From positions 1 through 33,933 of the forward strand of contig JASHNQ010000055.1 of the NCBI GenBank assembly GCA_030041545.1: a stretch of 33,933 nt of DNA, in the 5' to 3' direction. The notes under the pieces were generated by a model, which was not told where the DNA came from, did no database searches, and was given only the letters and a program-made list of their open reading frames with translations. Of the stretch, positions 1 to 10,380 are shown in pieces; position 1 is the first letter of the stretch, and every line of letters starts with the position of its first letter. The stretch is from a candidate division FCPU426 bacterium. GTDB lineage: Bacteria > Oederibacteriota > Muellerivitia > Muellerivitales > Muellerivitaceae. A program made the translations under genes and the position numbers.

Positions 1-526
<526 letters not shown>

Positions 527-534
527 GGCTTTTC

Positions 535-624
535 CACCGCGAAGGCGCGAAGAAAAAAAGTATTTTTTATGAATCAATCATGGAAGAATTTTCCGTTTTT
601 CGCGGCTTTCGTGCCTTCGCGGTG
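535..624. repeat. Inverted repeat between lepA and lepB
   Basis: Two 17-bp arms face each other. CACCGCGAAGGCGCGAA at 535-551 and TTCGTGCCTTCGCGGTG at 608-624 differ at one position, which would be a G-U pair in RNA. The 56-bp interior is AT-rich. The arms resemble the 'accgcgaaggcgcgaag' type of interspersed intergenic repeat seen in many bacterial genomes. No T-run follows, so it is not a standard terminator. It fills the gap just before the lepB ribosome-binding site. Confidence 0.7.
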
Positions 625-647
625 TAAATGAATTTTAGGAGAAATAA

Positions 648-1613
648 ATGAACCTCATTGAAAACTTGAATACGATCCTCTGGGCGCTTTTCGGGGCGCT
701 CACGGTGGTGGAAGCCCTCCTGAGGGTCGTTCCCGGCCTCCGCATGAACCCCATCGTCAAGGGCCTGATGGAAACCCTGGATTCCTTTTGGATCGCCATG
801 GCCGTGGCCCTGTCCCTGAAGGCCGTCTGGGTCCAGCCCTTCACCATCCCCTCGGGCTCCATGGAGGACACCCTGGAGGTCGGGGATTACATCCTGGTGA
901 AGAAATACGAGTACGGGTATTCCTTCCTCAACAAGACGTCCCGCTTCCTGGAGTTCCACAAGCCCCAGCGGGGGGACGTGATGGTCTTCGTATTCCCCGA
1001 GGACCACTCCAAGGATTTCATCAAGCGTTGCGTGGGGATGCCGGGCGACATCATCGAGTATAAGAATAAAAACCTTTACGTGAACGGCGTGGAACAAAAG
1101 GAGCCTTATGCCGCGCACAAATATCCCGACATAGAGCCCCGGGACGGTTCCTTGGGGACGCAGTTCCTCGCCGACGCGCCCGATCCAGGCGGTTCGCGGG
1201 ACAATTTCGGGCCCGTGGCCGTGCCTCCCGGACATTACTTTATGATGGGGGACAACCGGGACAATAGCATGGACTCCCGCTATTGGGGGGCGGTGGACGA
1301 GAGGCTCATCAAGGGCCAGGCCTGGTTCATCTACTGGCACAGCGTGGGGTTCGCGGATTTCGCGGCCCTGGCGGCCCTGGCCGTGGCCGCCTTTACGCTG
1401 GCGGCCTTGGTTTGGGCCCTCGCCGCCAAACGCTCCACCAGCCCCGCGGAGGCGGTCGATTCCCGGGCTAAGGCCGACCTTTTGAAAAACCACCTTTGGA
1501 CCATCGCGGTTTGCTGCGCCCTGGCGGCGGGCATCATCGGTGTCACCGGCGTCCAGAATTTCAAGGACAACTGCCAGGCGCTCCAGCAGCGCATGTTCAG
1601 GGTGATCCGTTAG
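648..1613 (+). CDS. lepB: Signal peptidase I with C-terminal membrane extension
   Basis: Type I signal peptidase (family S26) cleaves signal peptides from exported proteins at the periplasmic face of the inner membrane. N-terminal hydrophobic segments lie at about residues 8-25 and 45-62. The catalytic Ser is S71 in IPSGSMEDTL and the general-base Lys is K126 in DFIKRCVGMPGD. The box D/E motif GDNRDNSMDSRYWG is intact. At 321 aa it carries an unusual tail after the catalytic domain: an Ala-rich hydrophobic stretch (FADFAALAALAVAAFTLAAL), a short charged loop, then a second hydrophobic stretch (LWTIAVCCALAAGIIGV). The start is the ATG preceded by TAGGAGA eight bases upstream. The neighbouring island encodes many secreted proteins, which are likely substrates. 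Confidence 0.96.
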   Translation: MNLIENLNTILWALFGALTVVEALLRVVPGLRMNPIVKGLMETLDSFWIAMAVALSLKAVWVQPFTIPSGSMEDTLEVGDYILVKKYEYGYSFLNKTSRFLEFHKPQRGDVMVFVFPEDHSKDFIKRCVGMPGDIIEYKNKNLYVNGVEQKEPYAAHKYPDIEPRDGSLGTQFLADAPDPGGSRDNFGPVAVPPGHYFMMGDNRDNSMDSRYWGAVDERLIKGQAWFIYWHSVGFADFAALAALAVAAFTLAALVWALAAKRSTSPAEAVDSRAKADLLKNHLWTIAVCCALAAGIIGVTGVQNFKDNCQALQQRMFRVIR

Positions 1614-1659
1614 AAGGCAATTATGAATTCTAAATTTTGCCCTCATTTTCCTTTTTTAA

Positions 1660-1678
1660 TATCGGGCATCGCCCGATA
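1660..1678. repeat. Small GC hairpin TATCGGGC/GCCCGATA
   Basis: An 8-bp perfect stem with loop ATC. A near-identical hairpin (ATCGGGC-TTC-GCCCGAT) occurs at 7552-7568 before dxr, which suggests a dispersed small palindrome family. It is flanked by T-run on the left and A-run on the right, the wrong polarity for a + strand terminator. Confidence 0.6.
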
Positions 1679-1696
1679 AAAACAGTAATGAGGGCG

Positions 1697-1749
1697 ACAC
1701 AGGTTCCAATTTGGGGCTGAAAGCCCCATTTGCAATAGATAAACTGTGT
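1697..1749. repeat. Two-tier inverted repeat upstream of hemW
   Basis: An outer stem ACACAG (1697-1702) / CTGTGT (1744-1749) encloses a hairpin TGGGGCT-GAA-AGCCCCA (1712-1728) followed by TTTGCAATAG. The 'ggctgaaagcc...gcaatag' pattern resembles intergenic repeats seen in other bacteria. The rest of the 217-bp lepB-hemW gap is AT-rich low-complexity sequence with no gene visible. Confidence 0.5.
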
Positions 1750-1830
1750 GAATTTTAAATTGTGGTGAGAAGTGATTTTTTTAATTAAAAACTTAAAATT
1801 AAGAATTGAAAATTCCGCGGGGCTTGCGGT

Positions 1831-2940
1831 ATGAACGCCTACCTCCATATTCCCTTCTGCGCCTCCATCTGCAGCTATTGCGATTTCACGTCCTTCGCCG
1901 GGCGGGAATCCCAAATGGCCGCTTATGTGGATGCGCTTTGCCTTGAAATCAAGGATTCCTCCCTAGAGGGGCCCCTCCCAACCATTTACTTCGGCGGCGG
2001 CACGCCTTCCCTCCTGGCGCCGGCCCAGCTCGGCCAAATCCTGGAAACGCTCCAAAAGAAGGCCGGTTTCGCCCAGGGCATTGAAATTTCCATGGAGGCC
2101 AATCCTGAAACCGTGGAAAGCCAAAGGCTGCGCGCTGACCGCGCCGTTGGCGTCAACCGCCTCAGCTTCGGCGCCCAAGCGGTCCAGAGGGAAATCCTAA
2201 GGAAACTGGGCCGGGGCCATGAGTGGGAGCGCGTTGAGAAGGCGTTCCAAGAGGCCCGGGAAGCGGGCTTTGACAACATCAACCTTGACCTCATGTTCGG
2301 CCTGCCGGGGCAGTCCTTGGGGATGTTCCAGGAATCCATTGAGAAGGCCGCGGACCTAAACCCGGACCACTTTTCCCTCTACGCCTTGCAAGTGGAAGAG
2401 GGAACCCCCCTGGCGGCCCAAGCGGCCCAGGGGTTGGCCTTGCCCCCGGACGATTTAACGGCGGATGAATACGCCTGGGCCCAGGGTTTCCTGGCCCGGC
2501 AAGGGTTCCAACAATATGAAGTCTCCAATTTCGCCCGCGACGGCAAGGCCTGCAGGCATAATTGGAATATTTGGCGGGGCGAGGACTACTGGGGTTTCGG
2601 GGTTTCGGCGGTGGGCACGGTGGGGCGCGTCCGGCACGGCCACGGGGACGATTTAATGGAATATATCCGGCGGGTGAACGCCGGGGAGGGCGCTCTCGTG
2701 ATGGAATCCCTGACGGAGGACACAAGGGCCTGGGAAAAGCTGATGCTGGGATTACGAACCCAAGATGGGGTGGAAAAGGCCGAAGCCGACCGCTTTATCC
2801 GAGCCGTCGGCAGCCCCCAATGGGCCCGATTCAATCGCCTGCTGAAGGAAGGGTTTTTATCCTTAACTGGAGGCCGGTATCGGGTGACTTCCAAGGGGTA
2901 TTTCGTTTTAAATGGAATTTTGGAAGTTTTGGCCGTTTAA
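1831..2940 (+). CDS. hemW: Radical SAM heme chaperone HemW
   Basis: HemW is a cytoplasmic radical-SAM relative of coproporphyrinogen dehydrogenase that binds heme and is thought to deliver it to target proteins. The [4Fe-4S] cluster motif C10-x3-C14-x2-C17 (FCASICSYC) lies right at the N-terminus, and the short N-terminal region before it is typical of HemW rather than HemN. Other family segments are YFGGGTPSLL, the SAM-binding EANPETV, RLSFGAQA, NLDLMFGLPGQ and the late CRHNWNIWRGEDYWGFG. The C-terminal HemN-type domain follows (LMLGLRTQDGV). At 369 aa it has the expected length. The start at 1831 places the iron-sulfur motif correctly, although the ribosome-binding site is poor. It is probably its own transcription unit. 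Confidence 0.95.
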   Translation: MNAYLHIPFCASICSYCDFTSFAGRESQMAAYVDALCLEIKDSSLEGPLPTIYFGGGTPSLLAPAQLGQILETLQKKAGFAQGIEISMEANPETVESQRLRADRAVGVNRLSFGAQAVQREILRKLGRGHEWERVEKAFQEAREAGFDNINLDLMFGLPGQSLGMFQESIEKAADLNPDHFSLYALQVEEGTPLAAQAAQGLALPPDDLTADEYAWAQGFLARQGFQQYEVSNFARDGKACRHNWNIWRGEDYWGFGVSAVGTVGRVRHGHGDDLMEYIRRVNAGEGALVMESLTEDTRAWEKLMLGLRTQDGVEKAEADRFIRAVGSPQWARFNRLLKEGFLSLTGGRYRVTSKGYFVLNGILEVLAV

Positions 2941-2956
2941 AGGCTGTTCCCCATCG

Positions 2957-2984
2957 TTGACTTTGCCCTCCCCCTCCTTATTAT
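2957..2984 (+). promoter_or_regulatory. Sigma-70-type promoter of hrcA-grpE-dnaK
   Basis: TTGACT (2957-2962) and TATTAT (2979-2984) are separated by 16 bp, a good vegetative promoter fit just after the hemW stop. Transcription would start near 2991. No CIRCE-type operator (GCACTC-N9-GAGTGC) is visible here or before dnaK. Confidence 0.6.
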
Positions 2985-3020
2985 AGGAAAGCCCTAAACC
3001 CGTTATTGGGAGCGAAAACC

Positions 3021-4052
3021 TTGGTTCTTGAACTTCTCCACGAACGCGAAGAAAACGTCCTGTCCTCGGTCATCCACCACTACGTGGCCACGGCCAAACC
3101 CGTGGGCTCGCAGGTGATCTCCGGGGGCATGGACCTCTCGCCGGCCACCATCCGCAACGTGCTGGTGGACCTGGAAAAAAAGGGTTTCCTCACCCATCCC
3201 CACACCTCGGCGGGCCGCGTGCCGCTCGACCAGGGCTACCGCTTTTACGTGGACCGCTTGATGCGGGCCCGGTCCCTCAACCTCAAGGAAAAACAACAGG
3301 TCGAGCAGGAATACCAAGAGGCCAAGGACGAGGTGGAGGTGCTGGTGCGGCACACGGCCAAGATCCTCTCGGCCATGACCCGCCTGGCCGGGGTGGCGGT
3401 CTTCCACGTGCCCCAGGAAATCTCCCTGGACCACTTCAAGATCATCGCCGTGGATTCCCACCGCATCCTGGTGGTCCTGTCCCTGGGGGAAGGCCTGGTG
3501 AAAGAGGAATGGGTGCGGCTGGAGGCGCCGGTGGACCTGGGGGAAATCGACAAGATCACCCGGCTCCTGAATTCCCGCTTCGCGGGAGCGACGCTGGCCC
3601 AAATCCGCGAGGGCCTGTTGAAGGAAGTGGAATCGGTCAAAAAAGCCAAACTCACTATCCTGGAAACGGCCTTGAAACTCATTGACAGCGCCCTCCAGTT
3701 CGACGGCGACGAGATCCACGTGGTGGGCGTGGCCGGCCTGGCCGAACAGCCCGAATTCCACAATTACCCGATGATGGAGCAGGTGCTGCGCCTGGTGGAA
3801 CAAAAGCGGCCCTTGGCCCAGGTGTTGGGCCGGCAGTGGGCCAAGCCGGGCTTGGCGGTGGAAATCGGCCATGAGCTGTCCCAGCCCCTGAGGGCATTTT
3901 CCTTCGTCCATATTCCTTATTATTACCAGGGCCAGGTGGTGGGGGCCCTGGGCGTGCTGGGCCCCACGCGCATGGCCTACGACCGCGTGTCGGGCGTGGT
4001 GCGTTACATGGCCGAGAGCCTGGAAAACGCCCTATCCCAAAAGAACGGATGA
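3021..4052 (+). CDS. hrcA: Heat-inducible transcription repressor HrcA
   Basis: HrcA is the dimeric repressor of class I heat-shock genes. It normally binds CIRCE operators and is matured by GroEL. The N-terminal winged helix is clear (SSVIHHYVATAKPVGSQ, MDLSPATIRNVLVDLEKKGF, then HPHTSAGRVPLDQGYRFYV). The central and C-terminal GAF-like dimerisation region ends with the typical LGVLGPTRMAYDRV...V..MAE. I chose the TTG at 3021 because GGGAG lies 8 bases upstream, giving 343 aa. The TTG at 3006 is a less well-placed alternative adding five residues. It heads a hrcA-grpE-dnaK operon, 28 bp before grpE. The absence of a recognisable CIRCE nearby means its operator here is either diverged or elsewhere. 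Confidence 0.95.
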   Translation: MVLELLHEREENVLSSVIHHYVATAKPVGSQVISGGMDLSPATIRNVLVDLEKKGFLTHPHTSAGRVPLDQGYRFYVDRLMRARSLNLKEKQQVEQEYQEAKDEVEVLVRHTAKILSAMTRLAGVAVFHVPQEISLDHFKIIAVDSHRILVVLSLGEGLVKEEWVRLEAPVDLGEIDKITRLLNSRFAGATLAQIREGLLKEVESVKKAKLTILETALKLIDSALQFDGDEIHVVGVAGLAEQPEFHNYPMMEQVLRLVEQKRPLAQVLGRQWAKPGLAVEIGHELSQPLRAFSFVHIPYYYQGQVVGALGVLGPTRMAYDRVSGVVRYMAESLENALSQKNG

Positions 4053-4080
4053 AAATGAATTTTGAATTAAGGAGATCGTA

Positions 4081-4686
4081 GTGAACGACCCCCAACCCAA
4101 CCAAGAACCCGAAATCCAAATCCTCTCCAGCCAGCCCGACCGTTACGACGACGCGGGCAACGCGGCCACGATCCCGCCCGATCCCGCCCTGCCGGCGGAC
4201 GCCCTGGCCCAAATCGAGGAGTGGAAGAAAAAGCACGACGAGGTGAAGGAACAGCTGGTCTGGACGGCCGCGGATTTCGATAACTACAAGAAGCGGGCCT
4301 TGAAGGAAAAGGAGGAATTCCTTAAATTCTCGCAGGCTTCGCTCCTGAAGGAATTCCTCGTGGTGGTGGACAACCTGGAAAGGGCCATCGGCTCCATCCC
4401 GGGGGACGACCAGGACAAGGGCTTCCTGGCCCTGAAGCAGGGCGTGGAACTGACCTTGAAGCAGTTCCAGTCGGTTTTGGAAAAGCACGGCGTCACGAAG
4501 GTGAAGACCGTGGGCGAGAAGTTCGACCCCCGGTTCCACGAGGTGATGTTCCAGGAGGAGACGGACAAGTTCCCCGACGACACCGTCCTGGAGGAACTTC
4601 AAAGCGGTTACCAGCTGCACGACAGGGTCTTAAGGCCCGCGTTAGTTAAAACCGCTAAAAACTCGCAATCCAAGGCGAGTTCGTAG
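4081..4686 (+). CDS. grpE: Nucleotide exchange factor GrpE
   Basis: GrpE is the ADP-release factor and thermosensor partner of DnaK. The protein has a disordered acidic N-terminus (about 1-45), a long coiled-coil (about 46-95, EEWKKKHDEVKEQLVWTAADFDNYKKRA), and a C-terminal beta domain with signature pieces FLVVVDNLERAI, KQFQSVLEKHGV, FDPRFHEVMFQ and the terminal YQLHDRVLRPALVKTAK. It is 201 aa, normal for the family. The start is GTG with AAGGAG five bases upstream. It lies between hrcA and dnaK, the classical heat-shock operon order. Confidence 0.96.
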   Translation: MNDPQPNQEPEIQILSSQPDRYDDAGNAATIPPDPALPADALAQIEEWKKKHDEVKEQLVWTAADFDNYKKRALKEKEEFLKFSQASLLKEFLVVVDNLERAIGSIPGDDQDKGFLALKQGVELTLKQFQSVLEKHGVTKVKTVGEKFDPRFHEVMFQEETDKFPDDTVLEELQSGYQLHDRVLRPALVKTAKNSQSKASS

Positions 4687-4689
4687 TTC

Positions 4690-4777
4690 GAAGTCCGCAG
4701 TTCCAAGTGATGGACGTTTTTCATGGGCTTTAGCCCATGAAAGACTTAACGTAACTTCGAACTTGGCACTACGGACT
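4690..4777. repeat. Palindromic repeat between grpE and dnaK
   Basis: An outer imperfect inverted repeat (4690-4708 against 4761-4777, about 3 mismatches) encloses a perfect 10-bp hairpin TTTCATGGGC-TTTA-GCCCATGAAA at 4719-4742. No T-run follows, so readthrough into dnaK is likely. It could act as an RNA processing or stability site, or simply be a dispersed intergenic palindrome. Confidence 0.55.
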
Positions 4778-4813
4778 AAAAACTAACTAGTTATGGAACG
4801 GAAGGAAAAAAAT

Positions 4814-6748
<1,935 letters not shown>

Positions 6749-6780
6749 AGTTTTGAGTTGTGAGTTCTAAGTTTTGAGTT

Positions 6781-6810
6781 AAAAAAGGCGGCCCCAAGGC
6801 CGCCTTTTTA
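6781..6810 (+). terminator. Rho-independent terminator after dnaK
   Basis: Stem GGCGGCC-CCAA-GGCCGCC (6787-6804) is preceded by six A and followed by TTTTTA, a textbook intrinsic terminator. The A/T tracts make it potentially bidirectional. Confidence 0.93.
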
Positions 6811-6858
6811 TTTTCCACTTTCCTATCAACTATGGATTCTTCCAACTCGGACAAGAAC

Positions 6859-6904
6859 TTGTTTTTCTTTTTTAAAAATGTATACTTTAAAATAAGCATT
6901 TTAA
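6859..6904 (+). promoter_or_regulatory. Promoter and candidate operator of the toxin-antitoxin pair
   Basis: TTGTTT (6859-6864) and TATACT (6881-6886) are 16 bp apart. Immediately downstream is a palindrome TTAAAAT-AAGC-ATTTTAA (6887-6904) running into the Shine-Dalgarno AAGGAGG. Phd/YefM antitoxins normally autorepress by binding palindromes at the promoter, so this is a plausible operator (inference). Confidence 0.5.
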
Positions 6905-6913
6905 GGAGGCCCT

Positions 6914-7153
6914 ATGAATGCGACCGCCAAAGACTTGAGAATTCATTCCAAGCAACTGCTTAAAACCGTTTCTAGGGGTGAAGAAGTCGTCATTACCTAT
7001 CATGGAAAACCCTTCGCGAAGCTGGTCCCTGTTGAGGGGAAAGATGGGAAACGCGCTTCCGGGCATTCCCCGGCCTTCGGCATGTGGGCGAGCCATTCCG
7101 GGAGCAAAGACGTCAAAACTTATGTCCGCCGGTTGCGTCAAGGCCGCGTTTAA
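6914..7153 (+). CDS. Phd/YefM-type antitoxin
   Basis: This is a 79-aa antitoxin and likely autoregulator of the following PIN toxin. The N-terminal half matches the Phd/YefM fold: MNATAKDLRIHSKQLLKTV, then EEVVITYHGKPFAKLVPV, where the 'v.IT..GkP.a.LvPv' strand pattern is diagnostic. The C-terminal half (about 45-79) is less conserved and should wrap the toxin. A strong AAGGAGG sits four bases before the ATG. The stop codon overlaps the toxin start (TAATG), which implies translational coupling. Base composition is a little lower in GC than the flanking genes, consistent with a mobile module between dnaK and dxr. Confidence 0.88.
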   Translation: MNATAKDLRIHSKQLLKTVSRGEEVVITYHGKPFAKLVPVEGKDGKRASGHSPAFGMWASHSGSKDVKTYVRRLRQGRV

Positions 7154-7530
7154 TGCTCATAGACACGGATGTTTGGGTTTGGTATCTGCGCGGAAATTCC
7201 AAGGCCGCCGATGTCATCGAACAATCACCCGATCTTCCTATTTCCTGTGTTGCCTATATGGAATTACTCCAGGGCGTTCGCAATGCACGGGAGTTGGTAC
7301 GGTTAAGAAAAACATTGGAAGAACGAAAGACGAAGATGGTTTATTTGGACGAAGCCACCGCTTCCCAAGCCCTTCTTTTAATGGAACAATATGGCCTTAG
7401 TCATTCATTGATGATGGGAGACGCCCTCTTAGCCGCCACAGCCTTAAGGCATGGTTGGACGATTTATACCGGAAATGATAAGCATTACCGCATGATTCAA
7501 GGACTGGAAGTTAAGAAGTTCCGACCTTAG
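7153..7530 (+). CDS. PIN-domain toxin (VapC-like ribonuclease)
   Basis: A 125-aa PIN-fold endoribonuclease, expected to cleave RNA when freed from its antitoxin. The acidic metal-binding residues are visible: D4 in MLIDTDVWVW, E37 in CVAYMELLQG, D90 in MMGDALLAATAL and D109 in YTGNDKHY, all in the usual PIN spacing, so the active site looks intact. The ATG at 7153 overlaps the antitoxin stop by one base; longer in-frame starts inside the antitoxin gene are unlikely. Pairing of a Phd/YefM antitoxin with a PIN toxin is a known combination. The stop is directly followed by the structured element at 7531-7667. Confidence 0.9.
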   Translation: MLIDTDVWVWYLRGNSKAADVIEQSPDLPISCVAYMELLQGVRNARELVRLRKTLEERKTKMVYLDEATASQALLLMEQYGLSHSLMMGDALLAATALRHGWTIYTGNDKHYRMIQGLEVKKFRP

Positions 7531-7667
7531 TCCCTTATCCTCATGACTTTTATCGGGCTTCGCCCGATTTCAACAAGGTGGATGAGGGTAAGGGACCGGG
7601 CGCTATTATCGTCGTGCCGCCCATAACTTGAAAATTTTTACCCTTCTTGGTTCCGGTTCGTCCGGGT
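7531..7667 (+). ncRNA. Candidate structured RNA leader upstream of dxr (copy 1 of 2)
   Basis: An outer stem pairs TCCCTTATCCTCAT (7531-7544) with ATGAGGGTAAGGGA (7582-7595): 14 bp with one G-U pair. It encloses the hairpin ATCGGGC-TTC-GCCCGAT (7552-7568). After it comes GACCGGGCGCTATTA, about 40 bases of variable sequence, then TTGGTTCCGGTTCGTCCGGG (to 7666). The same order, stem-forming ends and near-identical spacing recur at 27236-27363 upstream of an unrelated gene. The three CCGG segments (7596-7599, 7653-7656, 7662-7665) could pair alternatively, as in a switching leader. I do not recognise a known riboswitch class. The gap holds no other gene. Confidence 0.5.
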
Positions 7668-7698
7668 GAGGGATCACCAACCAAATTCAAGGAAAGCC

Positions 7699-8850
7699 AT
7701 GCCTAAAAAAATCGCTATCCTCGGTTCGACGGGTTCCATCGGTGTCTCCGCCCTCAAGGTTGTCCAAAAGCTCAAGCCTTCCCTCCCAATCGTAGGACTT
7801 ACCGCCTACCGGAATGCCAAAGAATTAGCCAAGCAAATCAAAACCTTCAAACCCAAGATGGCGGCCATCCTGGACTGGAAGTTTTTCCCGGACCTGAAGG
7901 CCCTCACCAAGGGCAGCTCCACCCAGATATTAGCGGGGGAAGAAGGCGTTGCGGCGGTGGCCGCGGAATCGGGCGCCGACCTGGTGCTCTCCGCCATCGT
8001 TGGCGCGGCGGGGTTGAAGCCTACCTTGGCCGCTATTGAGAAGGGAAAAGACATTGCCCTGGCCAACAAGGAACCCATGGTCATGGCCGGGGAAGTGGTG
8101 ACCAAGGCCGCCAAGAAATCCGGTTCCAAGATCCTGCCGGTGGACAGCGAACATTGCGCGATCTTCCAATGCCTGGCGGGCAACCCTTCCCCCAAGGAAA
8201 TCCACAAAATCCTTTTAACCGCCTCGGGCGGGCCTTTCCGCAGCCTGGATAAAAAGCATTTTTCAAGGATCAAGCTCAAGGATGCTTTGAACCACCCCAC
8301 CTGGCGAATGGGCCCCAAGATCACCATCGATTCGGCGACCCTCATGAACAAGGGGCTGGAAGTCATTGAGGCCCATTACCTGTTCAACGCCCCCTTCGGG
8401 AAAATCGATATCGTGGTCCATCCCGAATCCATCATCCATTCCATGGTGGAATACATCGACGGGTCGATCATGGCCCAGTTGGGAACCACGGACATGCGCA
8501 TCCCCATCCAATACGCCTTCACCTACCCCCACCGGGTGGAGTCCCCGGTTAAGCGGCTGGACCTGGCCCAAATCGGCCGGCTGCGTTTTGAAAAACCGGA
8601 CCGGCAAAAGTTCCCTTGCGTGGATCTGGCCTATGAGGCGGGCGAAAAAGGCGGAACCTATCCCGCCGTCTTGAACGCCGCCAACGAGGTGGCGGTTAAC
8701 CGATTTTTAAACGAAAAAATTCCTTTCACTGGAATCCCCAAAATCATTAGCCATACATTGAGGAAGTACCGGCCCCTGACAAACGGCAACCTGGATGGTA
8801 TATTGAAGGCCGACCGTTGGGCCCGCGAAGAAGCGTCTAATGCCAGATGA
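7699..8850 (+). CDS. dxr: 1-deoxy-D-xylulose 5-phosphate reductoisomerase
   Basis: DXR (IspC) makes 2-C-methyl-D-erythritol 4-phosphate from DXP using NADPH, the committed step of the MEP isoprenoid pathway. The NADPH-binding GSTGSIGVSALKVV is at the N-terminus. The metal and substrate region is present (PVDSEHCAIFQCL, TASGGPF, NHPTWRMGPKITIDSATLMN, KGLEVIEAHYLF), followed by HPESIIHSMVEY and DMRIPIQYAFTYP. I chose the ATG at 7699, with AAGGAAAG just upstream, giving 383 aa, the usual size; a GTG at 7666 lies inside the conserved leader and lacks a binding site. rseP follows after 74 bp. The dxr-rseP neighbourhood is common, though the cdsA often found between them is absent. Confidence 0.97.
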   Translation: MPKKIAILGSTGSIGVSALKVVQKLKPSLPIVGLTAYRNAKELAKQIKTFKPKMAAILDWKFFPDLKALTKGSSTQILAGEEGVAAVAAESGADLVLSAIVGAAGLKPTLAAIEKGKDIALANKEPMVMAGEVVTKAAKKSGSKILPVDSEHCAIFQCLAGNPSPKEIHKILLTASGGPFRSLDKKHFSRIKLKDALNHPTWRMGPKITIDSATLMNKGLEVIEAHYLFNAPFGKIDIVVHPESIIHSMVEYIDGSIMAQLGTTDMRIPIQYAFTYPHRVESPVKRLDLAQIGRLRFEKPDRQKFPCVDLAYEAGEKGGTYPAVLNAANEVAVNRFLNEKIPFTGIPKIISHTLRKYRPLTNGNLDGILKADRWAREEASNAR

Positions 8851-8924
8851 CAGTTGTCAGTCGTCAGTTTTCAGCAAGGCATAAAAAACTTCCCAAAATA
8901 AAAGTAAGACACCGAGGCGAATAA

Positions 8925-10334
8925 ATGAATCTCCTGCACGTCATGGAAGTCGTACTGGCCTTCGGCTTCATGATCTTCATCCATGAGGGCGGCCATTTCG
9001 TGGCCTGCCGGCTTTTCGGCGTGGACGTTGAGGAGTTCGCCTTGGGGTTCGGCCAAACGCTCCTTTCCCGCAAATGGGGCAAGACCCTTTATACCATCCG
9101 AGCCTTCCCCCTGGGCGGGTTCTGCAAACCCAAGGGCGGGGACTTGAGCGGCCAGTCGGCCGAGGACATGTACGCCAAGCCGCCCGAACCGGGAGAGTTC
9201 CTTTACGCCTCCTGGTGGAAGAGGGTGGTGATCTTCCTGGCCGGGCCCGGAATGAATTTCATTTCCGCCCTCGTCATCGTCGCCCTCCTCTTTTGGGCCA
9301 AGGGTGAGGTGGTGCCGGTGGAAAAGCCCATCCTCGGCTTCGTGCCCCCGGGCAGTATCGCGGCCCAAGCGGGGCTCCAAAAAGGCGACCATCTATTGAA
9401 GGTCGACGGCAAAGCCATCACGAACCTGGAAACCGCCGACGAGCTTTTCCCCGATTACGGCAAAACCGCCACCCTCACCTATGAAAGAAGGGGAAAGACC
9501 CACCCAACCTCCATGACCCGCCCTCCCAAGCCCTTGAGCGAATGGGCCCGGTCGGGCCATTTCGCCCTGCGGTTTTTGTCGGCCCTGGGCTTCGGCCCCG
9601 ACGCCCCGCCCGAGCCCGAATGGGGCATCTCGGACCTGGCCCCCGCGGTGGTGGGGGAGGCGGCCCTGGGCAACCCGGCCCGCGACGCGGGCATCCAGGA
9701 CGGGGACGAGATCACGGCCGTGGACGGCCAAAAGGTGGGGGACTGGTCCCAACTGGCCTACCTGCTGCGGGACGCCAAGACCGACCCCCTCCAAATCGAG
9801 TTCAAGCGGGGCGGCAAGCCGCACACCGTTTCCGTTTCCCGGGTCTACAACGGCAGCTTCAAGGCCATCGGCGTCATGCGGGAGTTGCCCAAGGAGGAGG
9901 AAGTCAAACGCGTCTCCGTCCTCGGGGCCGTGGGCGACGCCTTCGGCTTTTCCATCAACAAAACCTCGGAAATGCTGGGCGGCATCTGGAAGATGGTCAC
10001 CGGCAAGATCTCCGTCAAGGACAACATCGGCGGGCCGGTCACCATCCTGCGCATGATGTACCACCAGGCCTCCCAAAAACTGGAGGATTTCCTGACCCTG
10101 GTGGCGGTCATCTCCCTCATGCTTTTCATCATGAACCTCCTGCCCATCCCGGTGGTGGACGGCGGGCAGATCGTGCTTTGCCTCGTCGAGGGCGTGCGCA
10201 GGCACCCGGTGCCGGTCAAGCTGCAGATGGCTTACCAGCAAGTGGGGTTTTTCCTCATCGTGGCGCTGATGGCACTGGCGGTCTTCAACGACTTTAAAAA
10301 CCTGTTCCTGGAAGTCCACAACCACATCCATTAA
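8925..10334 (+). CDS. rseP: Site-2 protease RseP (M50 zinc metalloprotease, two PDZ domains)
   Basis: RseP cleaves transmembrane substrates inside the inner membrane, classically an anti-sigma factor and remnant signal peptides. The zinc motif H20-E-x-x-H24 (FIHEGGHFVACRLF) lies in the first membrane span, followed by the family segment EFALGFG and AFPLGGF. A second span holds FLAGPGMNFISALVIVALLF. Two PDZ domains lie at about residues 130-200 and 225-320 (the second contains DAGIQDGDEITAVDGQKV). The third metal ligand is in NLLPIPVVDGGQI in the third span, and a last span ends the protein. At 469 aa it is standard for proteobacterial-type RseP. The start ATG at 8925 has only a weak binding site (GAGG). 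Confidence 0.96.
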   Translation: MNLLHVMEVVLAFGFMIFIHEGGHFVACRLFGVDVEEFALGFGQTLLSRKWGKTLYTIRAFPLGGFCKPKGGDLSGQSAEDMYAKPPEPGEFLYASWWKRVVIFLAGPGMNFISALVIVALLFWAKGEVVPVEKPILGFVPPGSIAAQAGLQKGDHLLKVDGKAITNLETADELFPDYGKTATLTYERRGKTHPTSMTRPPKPLSEWARSGHFALRFLSALGFGPDAPPEPEWGISDLAPAVVGEAALGNPARDAGIQDGDEITAVDGQKVGDWSQLAYLLRDAKTDPLQIEFKRGGKPHTVSVSRVYNGSFKAIGVMRELPKEEEVKRVSVLGAVGDAFGFSINKTSEMLGGIWKMVTGKISVKDNIGGPVTILRMMYHQASQKLEDFLTLVAVISLMLFIMNLLPIPVVDGGQIVLCLVEGVRRHPVPVKLQMAYQQVGFFLIVALMALAVFNDFKNLFLEVHNHIH

Positions 10335-10380
10335 TTCAAAATTAAACATTAAGAATTTAAAATTTTCTTTGGAGGGGTTT

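Noticed and set aside
1660-1678. Terminator after lepB
   Set aside because: The hairpin is followed by A residues rather than T on the + strand.
4666-4685. AACTCGC...GCGAGTT as a CIRCE operator
   Set aside because: The arms and spacing do not match GCACTC-N9-GAGTGC, and it lies in the 3' end of grpE.
7649-7667. GGTTCCGGTTCGTCCGGG as a tRNA T-arm
   Set aside because: The stem is only 4 bp with a 5-base loop and no acceptor or anticodon arms can be formed around it.
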